Assembly (NCBI GenBank): GCA_019114385.1
Contig: DXFP01000036.1
Span: forward strand, 1 to 64,000
Length of the DNA stretch: 64,000 bases
Source: Candidatus Ligilactobacillus excrementigallinarum
GTDB taxonomy: Bacteria; Bacillota; Bacilli; Lactobacillales; Lactobacillaceae
Direction: 5' to 3'
Both the position numbers and the translations under genes were made by a program. The notes under the pieces were generated by a model, which worked only from the letters and a program-made list of their open reading frames with translations, was not told the DNA's origin and ran no database searches. Of this stretch, positions 40,481 to 49,027 are shown in pieces. Numbering within the stretch: the first letter of the stretch is position 1; each line of letters starts with the position of its first letter.

Positions 40481-40509
40481 TAGAGACTGAGCATGAAATT
40501 CAGTCTCTA
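40481..40509. repeat. Solo outer-stem hairpin related to the dispersed repeat (R18)
   Basis: TAGAGACTGA-GCATGAAAT-TCAGTCTCTA, a perfect 10-bp stem in the rpsR-copB gap. A further inverted repeat TTGACA-ATTG-TGTCAA lies at 40452-40467; no gene is present in this 350-base gap apart from the copB control region. Confidence 0.6.
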
Positions 40510-40661
40510 ATGCAGCTTAATATATATGCGAAAAGATTGAATAAGTCTTTATGAAAGTTTAGTAACTGAAATTTCAATATTAATTTTAATGGCCATTTTT
40601 TCATGACTAATAATAAACTATGAACCTAACTTGAAGAGAAATAAAATCGCAATTATTTATC

Positions 40662-40677
40662 GTTTACAATTGTAAAC
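40662..40677 (+). promoter_or_regulatory. cop box (CopY-type copper operator) before the copper ATPase
   Basis: GTTTACAATTGTAAAC is a perfect 16-bp palindrome containing TACANNTGTA, the operator read by CopY repressors in lactic acid bacteria. It lies about 47 bases above the copB start. copY itself is not in the window. Confidence 0.85.
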
Positions 40678-40723
40678 ATAAAGCATATACTTAAGTTGGA
40701 TATAGAATTGAGGAGGTTTTTTT

Positions 40724-42781
40724 ATGGATAAAAAGCAAATGCAACATATGCACCACGAGATGGATCACGACATGCATATGGATCATCATGAGATGCATAT
40801 GGATCACGATATGCACAATATGAGCATGGATATGGGGAACGGCCATATGATGCATATGGGAAATATGAAACGTAAATTCTGGGTATCATTGATTTTAACG
40901 ATTCCGATTATTTTAATGACACCATTTATGGGAATACACATGCCATTTGAAATCACTTTTCCCGGTTCAGCGTGGGTAGTAACTATTTTGGGAACCATCA
41001 TCTTTTTTTATGGTGGATCGCCCTTTTTCAGCGGAACTAAAAGCGAATTAGCTAATCGTAAACCAGCAATGATGACATTAATTGCGATGGGGATTACGGT
41101 GGCATATGTTTATAGTATTTATTCAGTGATTCAACAACAGCTTTTTGGTAACAATCATGTGATGAGTTTCTTCTGGGAACTTTCAAGTTTAGTAGTAATT
41201 ATGTTATTGGGTCACCGAATTGAAATGAGTGTGGAAATGAAGGCGAGTTCTTCACTTGATTCTTTGGTAAAATTACTGCCTAAACAAGCTCACAAACTCG
41301 TTAATGGTGAAGTTCATGATTTACCTTTAAAAGAGGTCAAAGAAGGCGACTTACTACAAGTATTGGCCGGAGAAAAGATGCCTGCTGATGGAATTGTTGT
41401 TGATGGGAATTCAACCGCTAATGAATCAATGGTTACTGGTGAAGCCCGTGCAGTTGCTAAAAAGAAAGGAGATAAGGTCGTTGGCGGTTCAACTAACGGC
41501 AATGGAACCTTGACAATTAAAGTTACTGGGACAGGCGAGAGCGGCTATTTGGCACAGGTAATGAAGTTAATTAGCGATGCAAAGGCAACTAAGTCAGAAC
41601 AAGAAAATATGGCAGATAAAGTGGCTGGAACATTATTCTATGCCGCAGTGACGATTGCGTTAATCGCCTTTGTAGTTTGGTTGCATTTACGCGGCTTATC
41701 ATATGCATTGTCTGTTGCCGTAGCTACGTTAGTTGTTGCTTGTCCGCACGCATTAGGATTAGCGATTCCATTGGTTGTTGCACGCAGTACTGCAATGGCT
41801 GCTCGGCAAGGATTATTAATTCATAATCGAAATGCAATGGAACAGGTAAAAGATCTTAAGTATGCCTTGATGGACAAGACCGGAACCTTAACAGAAGGTA
41901 ATTTTAAAGTACAACAAGTAAAATCTTTGGATAATGCTGTAAGTGATGACCAAGTATTGCAAATGATGGCTGGCTTGGAAATGAATTCCAGCCATCCACT
42001 GGCAGTTGGGATTATGGAGGCTGCTAAGGCTAGTCAACTTGAAGTTAAAGCAGCTACTGATGTTGAGCAAATGACTGGAATTGGATTGCAAGGAAAAATC
42101 AATGGTCAGAAATACAGTTTGGTTTCAGCTAATGGACTGAAAAAAGAAGGTTTGACAGTTCCTGTGCTTTCAGATTTACCGGTTGCAAGCACAGTTAGTT
42201 ACTTGGTTGGTAATGGAAAAGTATTAGGATATGTAGCTCAAGCAGATACAGTAAAACCAGATTCTAAACAATTTGTGACTGAACTGAAGCGTCAGGGAAT
42301 TACTCCAGTAATGCTTACAGGTGATAATGAAAAAGCCGCTCAAGCAGTTGCCCATGAATTAGGAATTACAGAAATACGGGCAGAATTAATGCCTGAAGAC
42401 AAAGAAAAGATTGTCCGTGAGTACCAACAAAAAGGCAAAGTGATGATGATCGGTGATGGAATCAATGATGCTCCAAGTTTGACACGTGCAGACATAGGTG
42501 TGGCAATTGGTTCAGGAACAGATGTAGCGATTAATTCAGCTGATATCGTTTTAGTTAAGAGTCATCCAACTGATGTATTGAAATTTTTGAAAATTGCCCG
42601 CAAGACGACTTTGAAAATGACTGAAAATCTTTGGTGGGGAGCAGGATATAACATCATCGTATTACCATTAGCCGCAGGTATCTTGGCACCATTTGGATTT
42701 ATTTTAAGTCCAATGGTCGGGGCAATTGTAATGTCATGTTCAACAATTATTGTAGCTTTGAATGCAATGACCTTGAAATAA
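40724..42781 (+). CDS. copB: CopB-type copper-exporting P1B-ATPase
   Basis: A 685-residue heavy-metal ATPase. The first 50 residues are extremely His/Met/Asp-rich (HMHHEMDHDMHMDHHEMHMD), a CopB-type metal-binding extension in place of a CxxC domain. The membrane motif is CPH (VVACPHALGLAIP), as in Enterococcus CopB. The actuator TGE is in VTGEARAVAK, the phosphorylation site is DKTGTLTEG and the hinge is GDGINDAPSL. It exports Cu or Ag ions across the cytoplasmic membrane. GAGGAGG precedes the start and a cop box lies upstream, so copper-inducible control is expected. No copZ or copA adjacent. Confidence 0.95.
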   Translation: MDKKQMQHMHHEMDHDMHMDHHEMHMDHDMHNMSMDMGNGHMMHMGNMKRKFWVSLILTIPIILMTPFMGIHMPFEITFPGSAWVVTILGTIIFFYGGSPFFSGTKSELANRKPAMMTLIAMGITVAYVYSIYSVIQQQLFGNNHVMSFFWELSSLVVIMLLGHRIEMSVEMKASSSLDSLVKLLPKQAHKLVNGEVHDLPLKEVKEGDLLQVLAGEKMPADGIVVDGNSTANESMVTGEARAVAKKKGDKVVGGSTNGNGTLTIKVTGTGESGYLAQVMKLISDAKATKSEQENMADKVAGTLFYAAVTIALIAFVVWLHLRGLSYALSVAVATLVVACPHALGLAIPLVVARSTAMAARQGLLIHNRNAMEQVKDLKYALMDKTGTLTEGNFKVQQVKSLDNAVSDDQVLQMMAGLEMNSSHPLAVGIMEAAKASQLEVKAATDVEQMTGIGLQGKINGQKYSLVSANGLKKEGLTVPVLSDLPVASTVSYLVGNGKVLGYVAQADTVKPDSKQFVTELKRQGITPVMLTGDNEKAAQAVAHELGITEIRAELMPEDKEKIVREYQQKGKVMMIGDGINDAPSLTRADIGVAIGSGTDVAINSADIVLVKSHPTDVLKFLKIARKTTLKMTENLWWGAGYNIIVLPLAAGILAPFGFILSPMVGAIVMSCSTIIVALNAMTLK

Positions 42782-43163
42782 TTTATGAAAACTCGTTCTT
42801 AAGATAATCTTAACAAAGAATACGCTTTCTAGAAGATAAAATTCACAATTTCTTCACATTTAAGCTGTAAATTATGAACATAGCCTGATAGAAAAGGCCG
42901 AAACATTTTCATTACTTTTTCTCCCCTGAAAAGTAGTTGATTACAAATCATGAAACTCAAGCTTCCCCTTTGAGATTTCATAAAATATACTCCTTTTTTC
43001 TCCGCAGTACGCTGCGGAGTTTTTTTGTTTATAAAAAAGTTTTCATATCGATTTTCTATATTACCAAAATCATTGGTGAAAAATTAATGTGATAAAATGT
43101 ATTAACCACTCTTTGATTTTATTGTGGTATAATTTGGACAACAAACATAGGAGGTATATTCAG
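42782..43163 (+). other. Intergenic region between copB and the YbjQ gene
   Basis: About 380 bases without a gene. It holds a hairpin ATGAAACTCAA/TTTGAGATTTCAT (about 42950-42980), the terminator at 43000, and the YbjQ upstream region (GTGGTATAATTTGG near 43125 gives a TATAAT -10). Nothing else recognised. Confidence 0.5.
43000..43026 (+). terminator. Rho-independent terminator
   Basis: CTCCGCAG-TACG-CTGCGGAG followed by T7; perfect 8-bp stem. About 220 bases beyond copB, so it may end the copB transcript or a separate short RNA. Confidence 0.9.
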
Positions 43164-43487
43164 ATGAATAAAATGATTGTAACTACTACGGAAAAGATTC
43201 CGGGACATAATTATGAAGTAATTGGTGAAGTTTTTGGAGTTACTACCCAATCAAAAAATTTGTTCAAAAATATCGGTGCAAGTTTGAAAAATGTAGTTGG
43301 TGGAGAAATTAAAGCTTATACTGAAATGATTCACGAAGCACGTGATAAAGCAATTAGCCGGTTGCGTGATGAAGCAGCGAGTCAAGGCGCAGATGCAGTA
43401 GTAATGATGCGCTTTGACTCCGGTTCAATTGGTGGCGACATGCAGTCAGTAGTTGCATACGGAACAGCGGTGAAATTTATTGATTAG
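43164..43487 (+). CDS. YbjQ/UPF0145 (heavy-metal-binding domain) family protein
   Basis: A 107-residue protein from ATG 43164 (AGGAGG ten bases upstream); the ORF-track start at 43089 is too early. It shows the whole domain: [25 protein letters not shown] at the N-terminus, [23 protein letters not shown] in the middle and [10 protein letters not shown] at the end. Members form pentamers; the name heavy-metal-binding is historical and the role unclear. Lying downstream of a copper pump may be chance since a terminator separates them. Confidence 0.85.
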   Translation: MNKMIVTTTEKIPGHNYEVIGEVFGVTTQSKNLFKNIGASLKNVVGGEIKAYTEMIHEARDKAISRLRDEAASQGADAVVMMRFDSGSIGGDMQSVVAYGTAVKFID

Positions 43488-43515
43488 TAGTAAGTTGCAT
43501 GAGATATAAATAAAT

Positions 43516-43546
43516 TGGAGGTTGTGATGTAAATCCAACCTCTTTT
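43516..43546 (+). terminator. Solo outer stem of the dispersed repeat (R10)
   Basis: GGAGGTTGTGATGTAAATCCAACCTCTTTTT: GAGGTTG pairs with CAACCTC and a T-run follows, 30 bases beyond the YbjQ stop. Confidence 0.7.
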
Positions 43547-43593
43547 TAATTTATTTAAAAAATTAATATTAAAAAGTTTATCGTTTTTCATAA

Positions 43594-43809
43594 TATGGTT
43601 ATGTAGTTGGCGGAAATGACATTGAAAGTTACATATTTTGGAAAAAAACAGGTGATCAAGTAACAATCAAAACAGTTGAAAATCCTGCAGAAAAGCATAT
43701 GAGAACGAGAGTGGCGTCCTATCAGCGACTATTACAGGATTATTATCAAACTTTGCAACAGCAACAAGAAGTAAAAGATGACACAAATAAACTTAAAGAT
43801 TGTTATTAA
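43594..43809 (+). pseudogene. Gene remnant: 3' end of an unknown coding sequence
   Basis: An open frame of 71 codons with no start codon at its 5' end. It reads YGYVVGGNDIESYIFWKKTG, continues DQVTIKTVENPAEKHMRTRV and ends in a Gln-rich helix and NKLKDCY before TAA. Codon use looks genuine, but the upstream part of the gene is gone; a repeat solo stem lies where it should be. Family not recognised. The stop lies only three bases before the MerR-type promoter of the alcohol dehydrogenase. Confidence 0.45.
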
Positions 43810-43812
43810 CTA

Positions 43813-43843
43813 TTGCCTTCGAGTTAACTCTAAGGAATATAAT
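43813..43843 (+). promoter_or_regulatory. MerR-type promoter/operator 1 (for alcohol dehydrogenase)
   Basis: TTGCCT, 19-base spacer, TATAAT. The spacer region carries the perfect inverted repeat CCTTCGAGTTAACTCTAAGG. The 19-bp spacing is the hallmark of promoters activated by MerR proteins through DNA distortion. Confidence 0.85.
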
Positions 43844-43874
43844 ATAGTCAATCAAGGAAACAGGAGTGATAAGA

Positions 43875-44915
43875 ATGAAAGCAGGAGTTTTTGTAGAACC
43901 AGGTAAAGTAGAATGCCAAGAAATTGAGAAACCAACTATTGAAAAGGATACGGATGCAATTATTAAGGTAGTTCGGGCTTGCGTTTGCGGCTCTGATTTA
44001 TGGTGGTTTCGAGGAATTTCAGAACGGCCAAAGTGTTCATTAACAGGACATGAAGCAATAGGAATTGTAGAAGAAGTTGGTTCTGATGTTACAAATGTTA
44101 AACCCGGTGATTTTGTCATTGCCCCATTTACTCACGGCTGCGGTAAGTGTGCAGCTTGCGAAGCGGGATTTGATGGCAACTGTATGGATCCAGCCTCAAA
44201 AGGTATGAACGCTGGTTATCAAGCAGAATACTTAAACTTCAGAAATGCAAATTGGGCATTGATTAAGATTCCAGGCCAACCTGAAGACTATACAGATGAT
44301 CAATTAAATTCATTGCTTGCTCTGGCAGATGTAATGGCTACAGGTTATCACGCAGCAGCTAGTGCAGAAGTTAAGGAAGGCGACACGGTTGTTGTAATGG
44401 GTGACGGCGCAGTTGGTTTGTGCGGTGTATTGTCAGCTAAGTTGTTGGGCGCTAAGCGGATTATTGCAATGAGTCGGCACGCAGATCGGCAAAAATTAGC
44501 TCGTGAATTCGGAGCAACTGATATTGTTCCTGAACGTGGAGATGAAGCAGTGAAGAAAGTAATGGAAATTACTGATGGCAACGGTGCAGATGCTGCTTTA
44601 GAATGTGTTGGAACAGAACTTTCAATGAATACGGCAGTTAAGGTTGTTCGTCCAGGTGCAGTTGTAGGACGGGTCGGTGTTCCACATGGCGAAGATGTCA
44701 ATACTGCAGAATTATTCTGGCAAAATATTGGTGTTCGCGGAGGAATTGCTTCTCCAATTACAGATGATCGCAATGTATTGTTGAATGCAGTTTTACAAGA
44801 CAAAATTAATCCAGGAAAGATTTTTACTAAGAGTTTTGATTTAGAACATATCCAAGATGCCTATGAAGCAATGGACAAACGTGAAGCAATCAAATCTGTA
44901 TTGGTGATTGACTAA
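43875..44915 (+). CDS. Zinc-dependent alcohol dehydrogenase
   Basis: A 346-residue medium-chain dehydrogenase from ATG 43875, eight bases after AGGAG. Catalytic zinc ligands are in VCGSDLWWF and GHEAIGIVEEVG. The structural zinc loop is CGKCAACEAGFDGNC, and the NAD(P)-binding turn is GDGAVGLCGV. It reduces or oxidises an alcohol/aldehyde pair in the cytoplasm. Control by the adjacent MerR-type promoter and the nearby MerR/SDR genes suggests an electrophile or aldehyde detoxification role, like the adhA systems of Bacillus (inference). A repeat-derived terminator follows. Confidence 0.92.
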   Translation: MKAGVFVEPGKVECQEIEKPTIEKDTDAIIKVVRACVCGSDLWWFRGISERPKCSLTGHEAIGIVEEVGSDVTNVKPGDFVIAPFTHGCGKCAACEAGFDGNCMDPASKGMNAGYQAEYLNFRNANWALIKIPGQPEDYTDDQLNSLLALADVMATGYHAAASAEVKEGDTVVVMGDGAVGLCGVLSAKLLGAKRIIAMSRHADRQKLAREFGATDIVPERGDEAVKKVMEITDGNGADAALECVGTELSMNTAVKVVRPGAVVGRVGVPHGEDVNTAELFWQNIGVRGGIASPITDDRNVLLNAVLQDKINPGKIFTKSFDLEHIQDAYEAMDKREAIKSVLVID

Positions 44916-44932
44916 AATTTGTAATATGAATG

Positions 44933-44986
44933 AGAAAGTGTGACAAAATACTATTTTTTGGCATTTTGTCGCACTTTCTATTTTTT
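44933..44986 (+). terminator. Repeat-derived terminator R11 after the alcohol dehydrogenase
   Basis: AGAAAGTGTGACAAAATA and TTTTGTCGCACTTTCT form a long stem followed by ATTTTTTAT. It is the left outer arm of the dispersed repeat in solo form. The ORF-track start of the next gene at 44940 lies inside it and is not real. Confidence 0.8.
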
Positions 44987-44997
44987 ATCAAAAAAGC

Positions 44998-45028
44998 TTG
45001 TCTTCGACTATGGTCTAAGCGATAACCT
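44998..45028 (+). promoter_or_regulatory. MerR-type promoter/operator 5 (for SDR and merR)
   Basis: TTGTCT, 19-base spacer, TAACCT. The spacer contains CTTCGACTATGGTCTAAG, an inverted repeat CTTNGAC-N4-GTCNAAG. Same half-site pattern as the other four, with a different centre. Confidence 0.7.
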
Positions 45029-45050
45029 TGAAATTGAAAGGGTGATAGAG

Positions 45051-45788
45051 ATGAAAAAAACAGTAGTAATTACAGGAGCATCAAGTGGAATAGGAAAGGC
45101 AACAGCTTTGATGCTGGGGAAAAAAGGTTATCAAGTTGTATTGGGTGCTCGTCGCGAAAATAAATTAGTTGAAATCAAGGAACAAATTGAAAAAGAAAAC
45201 GGAACTGCAATTTATCAAGTAACAGATGTAACTAAGGCAGAAGAAGTGCAAAAGTTAGCTGATATTGCACATGATAAGTTTGGTCAAATTGATATCTGGA
45301 TTAACTGCGCAGGAATTATGCCACAATCAATGTTAGCTGAAAAGCGGATTAACGATTGGGATAATATGCTTGATATTAATGTAAAAGGCACCTTGTACGG
45401 CATTGCTGCTGCATTAACCTACATGGTACCTGCCAAAAAGGGTCATATTATTAATATTTCATCAATTGCAGCACATGCTGTTGGAGTTGGGACTTCAGTA
45501 TATTCTGCTACTAAGGCTGCAGTTAACGCAATTAGTGAAGGATTACGGCAAGAAATGGCCCAAATGAAGACTAATATTCGTGTAACAGTTGTTTCACCTG
45601 GTGCAATCAATACTAATTTGCTAAACTCAATTACTAGTGAAGATGTAAAGAAATTTGTAACAGATTTTTATGATAATTATGCAATTCCAGTTGATCGAAT
45701 TGCCAAAGTAATTGCAGATGCAATTGAAATGCCTGAAGATACAACTTTGAACGAAATTATTGTACGGTCAACAGCTCAAGAACTTTAA
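45051..45788 (+). CDS. Short-chain dehydrogenase/reductase (classical SDR)
   Basis: A 245-residue protein from ATG 45051 (AAGGGTGATAG upstream). Motifs: TGASSGIG cofactor turn (about 8-15), NCAG, catalytic Ser in NISSIAAHA, and YSATK with the catalytic Tyr and Lys. Cytoplasmic NAD(P)-dependent oxidoreductase with unknown substrate. It has a MerR-type promoter and is followed 19 bases later by a merR gene, so the two form one operon and the regulator probably controls its own expression. Confidence 0.9.
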   Translation: MKKTVVITGASSGIGKATALMLGKKGYQVVLGARRENKLVEIKEQIEKENGTAIYQVTDVTKAEEVQKLADIAHDKFGQIDIWINCAGIMPQSMLAEKRINDWDNMLDINVKGTLYGIAAALTYMVPAKKGHIINISSIAAHAVGVGTSVYSATKAAVNAISEGLRQEMAQMKTNIRVTVVSPGAINTNLLNSITSEDVKKFVTDFYDNYAIPVDRIAKVIADAIEMPEDTTLNEIIVRSTAQEL

Positions 45789-45807
45789 TGAGAAAGGAAA
45801 ATTTCCA

Positions 45808-46239
45808 ATGAAGACATATAAAATCAGTGAAGTAGCCAAAATTCTTGGCGTTAGTGTACATACACTGCGTTATTGGGATAAAATCGGATTATTAAATTTC
45901 ATTGAACGGGATAAAAACGGAAATCGTGTTTTTAAGCGTGACGATTTTATTTTATTAGATACAATTCTATGTTTAAAGGCCACTGGGATGCACTTACGTG
46001 ATATTAAACATTATGTTGAATTATGTCAAAAAGGAATTTCTAGTGTGCCAGAACGACTGGAAATCATGGAAGGCCAAAAGGATGAGATTGAAAAACAAAT
46101 TGAAGATTTAAAAGACGAATTGTTTGTTGCTGAACAGAAGGTTAAATACTATGAAGAAGCAATTAAATGTAATTCATTGGATGTTTTTCCTGAAGAACGT
46201 GAAAAATGGCTTAATAAGATTTTTGATTTAGATGAATAA
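45808..46239 (+). CDS. MerR-family transcriptional regulator (first copy)
   Basis: A 143-residue MerR protein from ATG 45808 (AAAGGAAAA upstream). The N-terminal winged helix reads YKISEVAKILGVSVHTLRYWDKIGLL; a long coiled-coil dimerisation helix follows (EIEKQIEDLKDELFVAEQKV). One Cys lies near the end (AIKCNS). It is of the small YyaN/AdhR type rather than a metal sensor with a paired C-terminal CxxC. It likely acts on the 19-bp-spacer promoters nearby. Its target set and signal are inferred. Confidence 0.88.
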   Translation: MKTYKISEVAKILGVSVHTLRYWDKIGLLNFIERDKNGNRVFKRDDFILLDTILCLKATGMHLRDIKHYVELCQKGISSVPERLEIMEGQKDEIEKQIEDLKDELFVAEQKVKYYEEAIKCNSLDVFPEEREKWLNKIFDLDE

Positions 46240-46242
46240 ACA

Positions 46243-46297
46243 AGAAAGTGTGATAAATACTTGCTTTTAGTGTTTTGTCGCACTTTCTATTTTTTTA
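46243..46297 (+). terminator. Repeat-derived terminator R12 after merR
   Basis: AGAAAGTGTGATAAATAC and GTTTTGTCGCACTTTCT form a stem followed by ATTTTTTTAT; nearly the same as R11. Confidence 0.8.
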
Positions 46298-46307
46298 TAA
46301 AAAACAC

Positions 46308-46338
46308 TTGCATTTGAGTTAACTTTAAGGAGTACACT
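46308..46338 (+). promoter_or_regulatory. MerR-type promoter/operator 2
   Basis: TTGCAT, 19-base spacer TTGAGTTAACTTTAAGGAG, TACACT. Drives the broken oxidoreductase, MFS and DUF915 genes. Confidence 0.85.
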
Positions 46339-46372
46339 GAGTTTGAAAAATTAAGGAAAGGATCGTGGCAAT

Positions 46373-46831
46373 ATGAGTAAGATTTTATTCATCAATGCAA
46401 GTGAATATGATAATGGAAATACAAGTCGTTTGGGACATGAAATTTTAAACGGATTAGACTATGAATAACTAAATTTAGTAGATTACAAAATTTATCAATT
46501 AGGACAACATTTTGATGATGATCAATTTGAAGAAGTAATCGCAAAAATGCAGGCGGCAGATACCTGGGTAATTTGTACTCCAGTTTACTGGCATAATATG
46601 AGCGGTCATCTTAAAACTTGGTTTGACCGGATGTCAGAATATCCGCATCGTATGTGGTACGGGAAGAAATTAGGATTGGGAGTTCAAGGAATGGAACCGT
46701 CAGATACGATCGAGCCGATGAAACGCCTGATGAAACGCTTTTGCAGCCTCAATCAAATGGATTTTTTAGGCGAAGCAACAACTAATCAGGAAATTAAGGA
46801 ATTGAATTCCAAGTTAAAACAGTTAATTTAA
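46373..46831 (+). pseudogene. NAD(P)H-dependent flavodoxin-fold oxidoreductase, nonsense-mutated
   Basis: Reading from ATG 46373 (AAGGAAAGG upstream) gives MSKILFINASEYDNGNTSRL... in one frame to 46831, interrupted only by TAA at 46466-46468 (codon 32, GLDYE*LNLVDYKIYQLGQ). A C-to-T change of a CAA codon would explain it. The rest carries CTPVYWHNMSGHLKTWFDRM, the FMN-loop signature of NADPH quinone/FMN reductases. The ORF track shows only the 3' part (46547-46831). Full length would be 152 residues. Either a recent pseudogene, or the downstream part is restarted internally, which would lack the FMN phosphate loop. Confidence 0.85.
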
Positions 46832-46858
46832 TGGTAAGAAAGGTTTAGGAGAGACAAG

Positions 46859-48082
46859 ATGAAAAAACAAATGAAGAAATTTTCAATTTTGGCAATTTCA
46901 TTGATGACTGCTTCAGCACCAGCAATTAATGCGGCGATTCCAATGTTAGCTAAACATTTTAGTAATGTGCCGTTACCAATGGTTGAAATGTTAACAACGA
47001 TTCCATCATTATTTTTAATTGTTTCAATTTTATTTAGTAATTGGATTGCTAAGAAGATTGGATTAAAACAAACAATCATGATTGGGGTTGCATTAATTGT
47101 AGTATCTGCACTTGGTAGTTCATTAGTTAACAATTTTGCTTTTATTTTTGCAATGCGGGCATTGTTAGGACTTGGAGTAGGATTATTTAACTCTTTGTTA
47201 GTAGCTGTTGTTGATTATTTTTATCAAGGCCAAGAGAGAACGCAAACGTTTGGCTTTCAAAGTGCATTTGAAGGATTAGGCGGAATTATTATTACTTTTA
47301 TTGCCGGCCAATTAATGCGAATTAACTGGCAAGCTCCATTTTGGACATATGGATTAGCATTACCAATTTTGCTCTTATTCATGATTTTTGTGCCCAAGAT
47401 TCCTAAAAATCAAACTCAAAATCTAGAGAATGATAGCCAAGAAGTTACAGAAGAACAAACAGAACCTTCAGATATAATCGAAGATAGTGAAGCATCTGCT
47501 AATAAGGCAGAAACTGCTCAACGTCATGGTTATGGACGTTTGGTAGGTTATATGGCATTTATTTTCATTGTTGCAATTTTCTATATGATTATTGGAGTTA
47601 AAGTTTCAGAAGTGATTGTTAATCGTGGATTTGGAACTTCAACGGATGCAAGTTATGTAATTTTGCTTTTAAGTATTGGAGCAACATTGTCAGGTTTCAT
47701 TTTTGGTAATTTAGAAAAACATTTGAAACGCTTAATGATGCCATGCGGATTGACATTACTAGGTTTAGCTTCCATTTTGATTGGTACAGCACATAACAAT
47801 ATTAGTGTTTATATTGCTGGTTTTATTACAGGAATTGGCTTCCGGATGATTTTGCCACATATTATCAATGCAGTTAACCGATTATATCCAGCACAAACTG
47901 CAAGTGTGGCAACTTGCATTTTGGTAAGTTATAACTTAGGAGCTGCAATTTCTCCATATGTTGCTGCTGGGTTAATGAAAATTTCTGCTTTCAATAGTAT
48001 TGGTAATTTATTCATGCTTGGAACAGGATTATATTTATGCATGGCGATAATTGGATTTATTTATAATATTATTACAAGATAA
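46859..48082 (+). CDS. MFS-family exporter
   Basis: A 407-residue protein with 12 hydrophobic segments and a charged central loop (about 180-225, rich in Glu). RALLGLGVGLFNSLLVAVV marks TM4-5; the topology fits drug or metabolite efflux MFS proteins. Substrate unknown. GGAGAGAC precedes the ATG. It is second in a transcript driven by MerR-type promoter 2 and is followed 16 bases later by a DUF915 gene. Efflux of a toxic compound fits the surrounding stress genes (inference). Confidence 0.85.
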   Translation: MKKQMKKFSILAISLMTASAPAINAAIPMLAKHFSNVPLPMVEMLTTIPSLFLIVSILFSNWIAKKIGLKQTIMIGVALIVVSALGSSLVNNFAFIFAMRALLGLGVGLFNSLLVAVVDYFYQGQERTQTFGFQSAFEGLGGIIITFIAGQLMRINWQAPFWTYGLALPILLLFMIFVPKIPKNQTQNLENDSQEVTEEQTEPSDIIEDSEASANKAETAQRHGYGRLVGYMAFIFIVAIFYMIIGVKVSEVIVNRGFGTSTDASYVILLLSIGATLSGFIFGNLEKHLKRLMMPCGLTLLGLASILIGTAHNNISVYIAGFITGIGFRMILPHIINAVNRLYPAQTASVATCILVSYNLGAAISPYVAAGLMKISAFNSIGNLFMLGTGLYLCMAIIGFIYNIITR

Positions 48083-48098
48083 AGGGCATAATTTGATT

Positions 48099-48941
48099 AT
48101 GATGAAAAAGAAATGGAAAGTTCTGACAATCGCCTTATTTATTATCGCAATAATCTGCGGAATAATATTTAGCATTGAAAATTCAAAAGCAAAACAAGAT
48201 TCAAAAAGATTTGCGAATATTACGGTAACTCTTTTCTTTCATGGCTTTGAGAGTAGTTCGCATGCTGAGAAACAGACGGTCAACTCATTGAAAAAACGAG
48301 GAGCAACCAACACTGTAATTAAGGCGAATGTCAGTCGAACAGGGCATGTTTTGCTTACAGGCAAATTACCATCAAAAGTAAAAAATCCGGTTGTCGAAGT
48401 TAACTTTGAAAATAATCGGGAAGCTGATTATTCAATTGATGGAAAGTGGACGAAAAATGTGGTCGTTGCTTTACAGAAAAAATATGGAATGCAGAAAATG
48501 AACATGGTAGGACATTCAATGGAAAATATGGATATTATGTATTATCTACTGGCAAATGCTGATAATAAAAAACTTCCAAGGTTATGTAAGCAAGTTGATA
48601 TTGCAGGACATTTTAACGGAATTTTAGGATACTCCCGAATTAATAATGCGCCAATTAATGCAACCGGAAAACCCATGAAAATGGATCAAGCTTATCGAAA
48701 TTTATTACCATTAAGAAATAAGTATCCGAATAAGCAAGTTAAAGTGTTGAATATTTATGGCAATATTGGCAATGGAACCGATGGGAGGGTATCTAATAAT
48801 TCTTCTAAATCATTAAAATATTTATTAAATGGCCGTGAATTATCATATCAGGAATATGAAATTAAAGGGGTTTCGCATAGTAAATTGCATGAAAGTCGAA
48901 GAGTTGATGATTTATTGGATGAATTTCTTTATGAGGAATAG
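48099..48941 (+). CDS. DUF915-family alpha/beta hydrolase, copy 1 (altered active-site motifs)
   Basis: A 280-residue protein from ATG 48099 (MMKKKWKVL), with a signal-anchor hydrophobic segment at about 8-27, so the domain lies outside the membrane. It is closely similar throughout to the copy at 50720. The nucleophile elbow reads GHSME here (GHSMG in copy 2), and the oxyanion loop reads HGFESSSHAE (HGFGSSSHAE in copy 2). Both Gly-to-Glu changes should damage catalysis, though the Ser, HDRR-like Asp and the final His (KGVSHSKLHE) are kept. Probably co-transcribed with the MFS gene. The ORF-track start overlapping the MFS gene is not used. Confidence 0.82.
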   Translation: MMKKKWKVLTIALFIIAIICGIIFSIENSKAKQDSKRFANITVTLFFHGFESSSHAEKQTVNSLKKRGATNTVIKANVSRTGHVLLTGKLPSKVKNPVVEVNFENNREADYSIDGKWTKNVVVALQKKYGMQKMNMVGHSMENMDIMYYLLANADNKKLPRLCKQVDIAGHFNGILGYSRINNAPINATGKPMKMDQAYRNLLPLRNKYPNKQVKVLNIYGNIGNGTDGRVSNNSSKSLKYLLNGRELSYQEYEIKGVSHSKLHESRRVDDLLDEFLYEE

Positions 48942-48957
48942 AATTTGAAAAAATCAT

Positions 48958-48988
48958 TTGCTTTGAAGTTTACTTTAAGTTTTATGAT
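48958..48988 (+). promoter_or_regulatory. MerR-type promoter/operator 3 (for merR copy 2)
   Basis: TTGCTT, 19-base spacer TGAAGTTTACTTTAAGTTT, TATGAT. The inverted repeat CTTTGAAGTTTACTTTAAG follows the common pattern. Lies just before the second merR gene, so autoregulation is likely. Confidence 0.8.
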
Positions 48989-49027
48989 AATAACGAATTA
49001 AAGATCAAGCGAAAGGAATGAATTTTC

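Noticed and set aside
44940-45050. Extended N-terminus of the first SDR
   Set aside because: The added residues come from a repeat-derived terminator and the MerR promoter; MKKTVVITG at 45051 is the normal SDR start.
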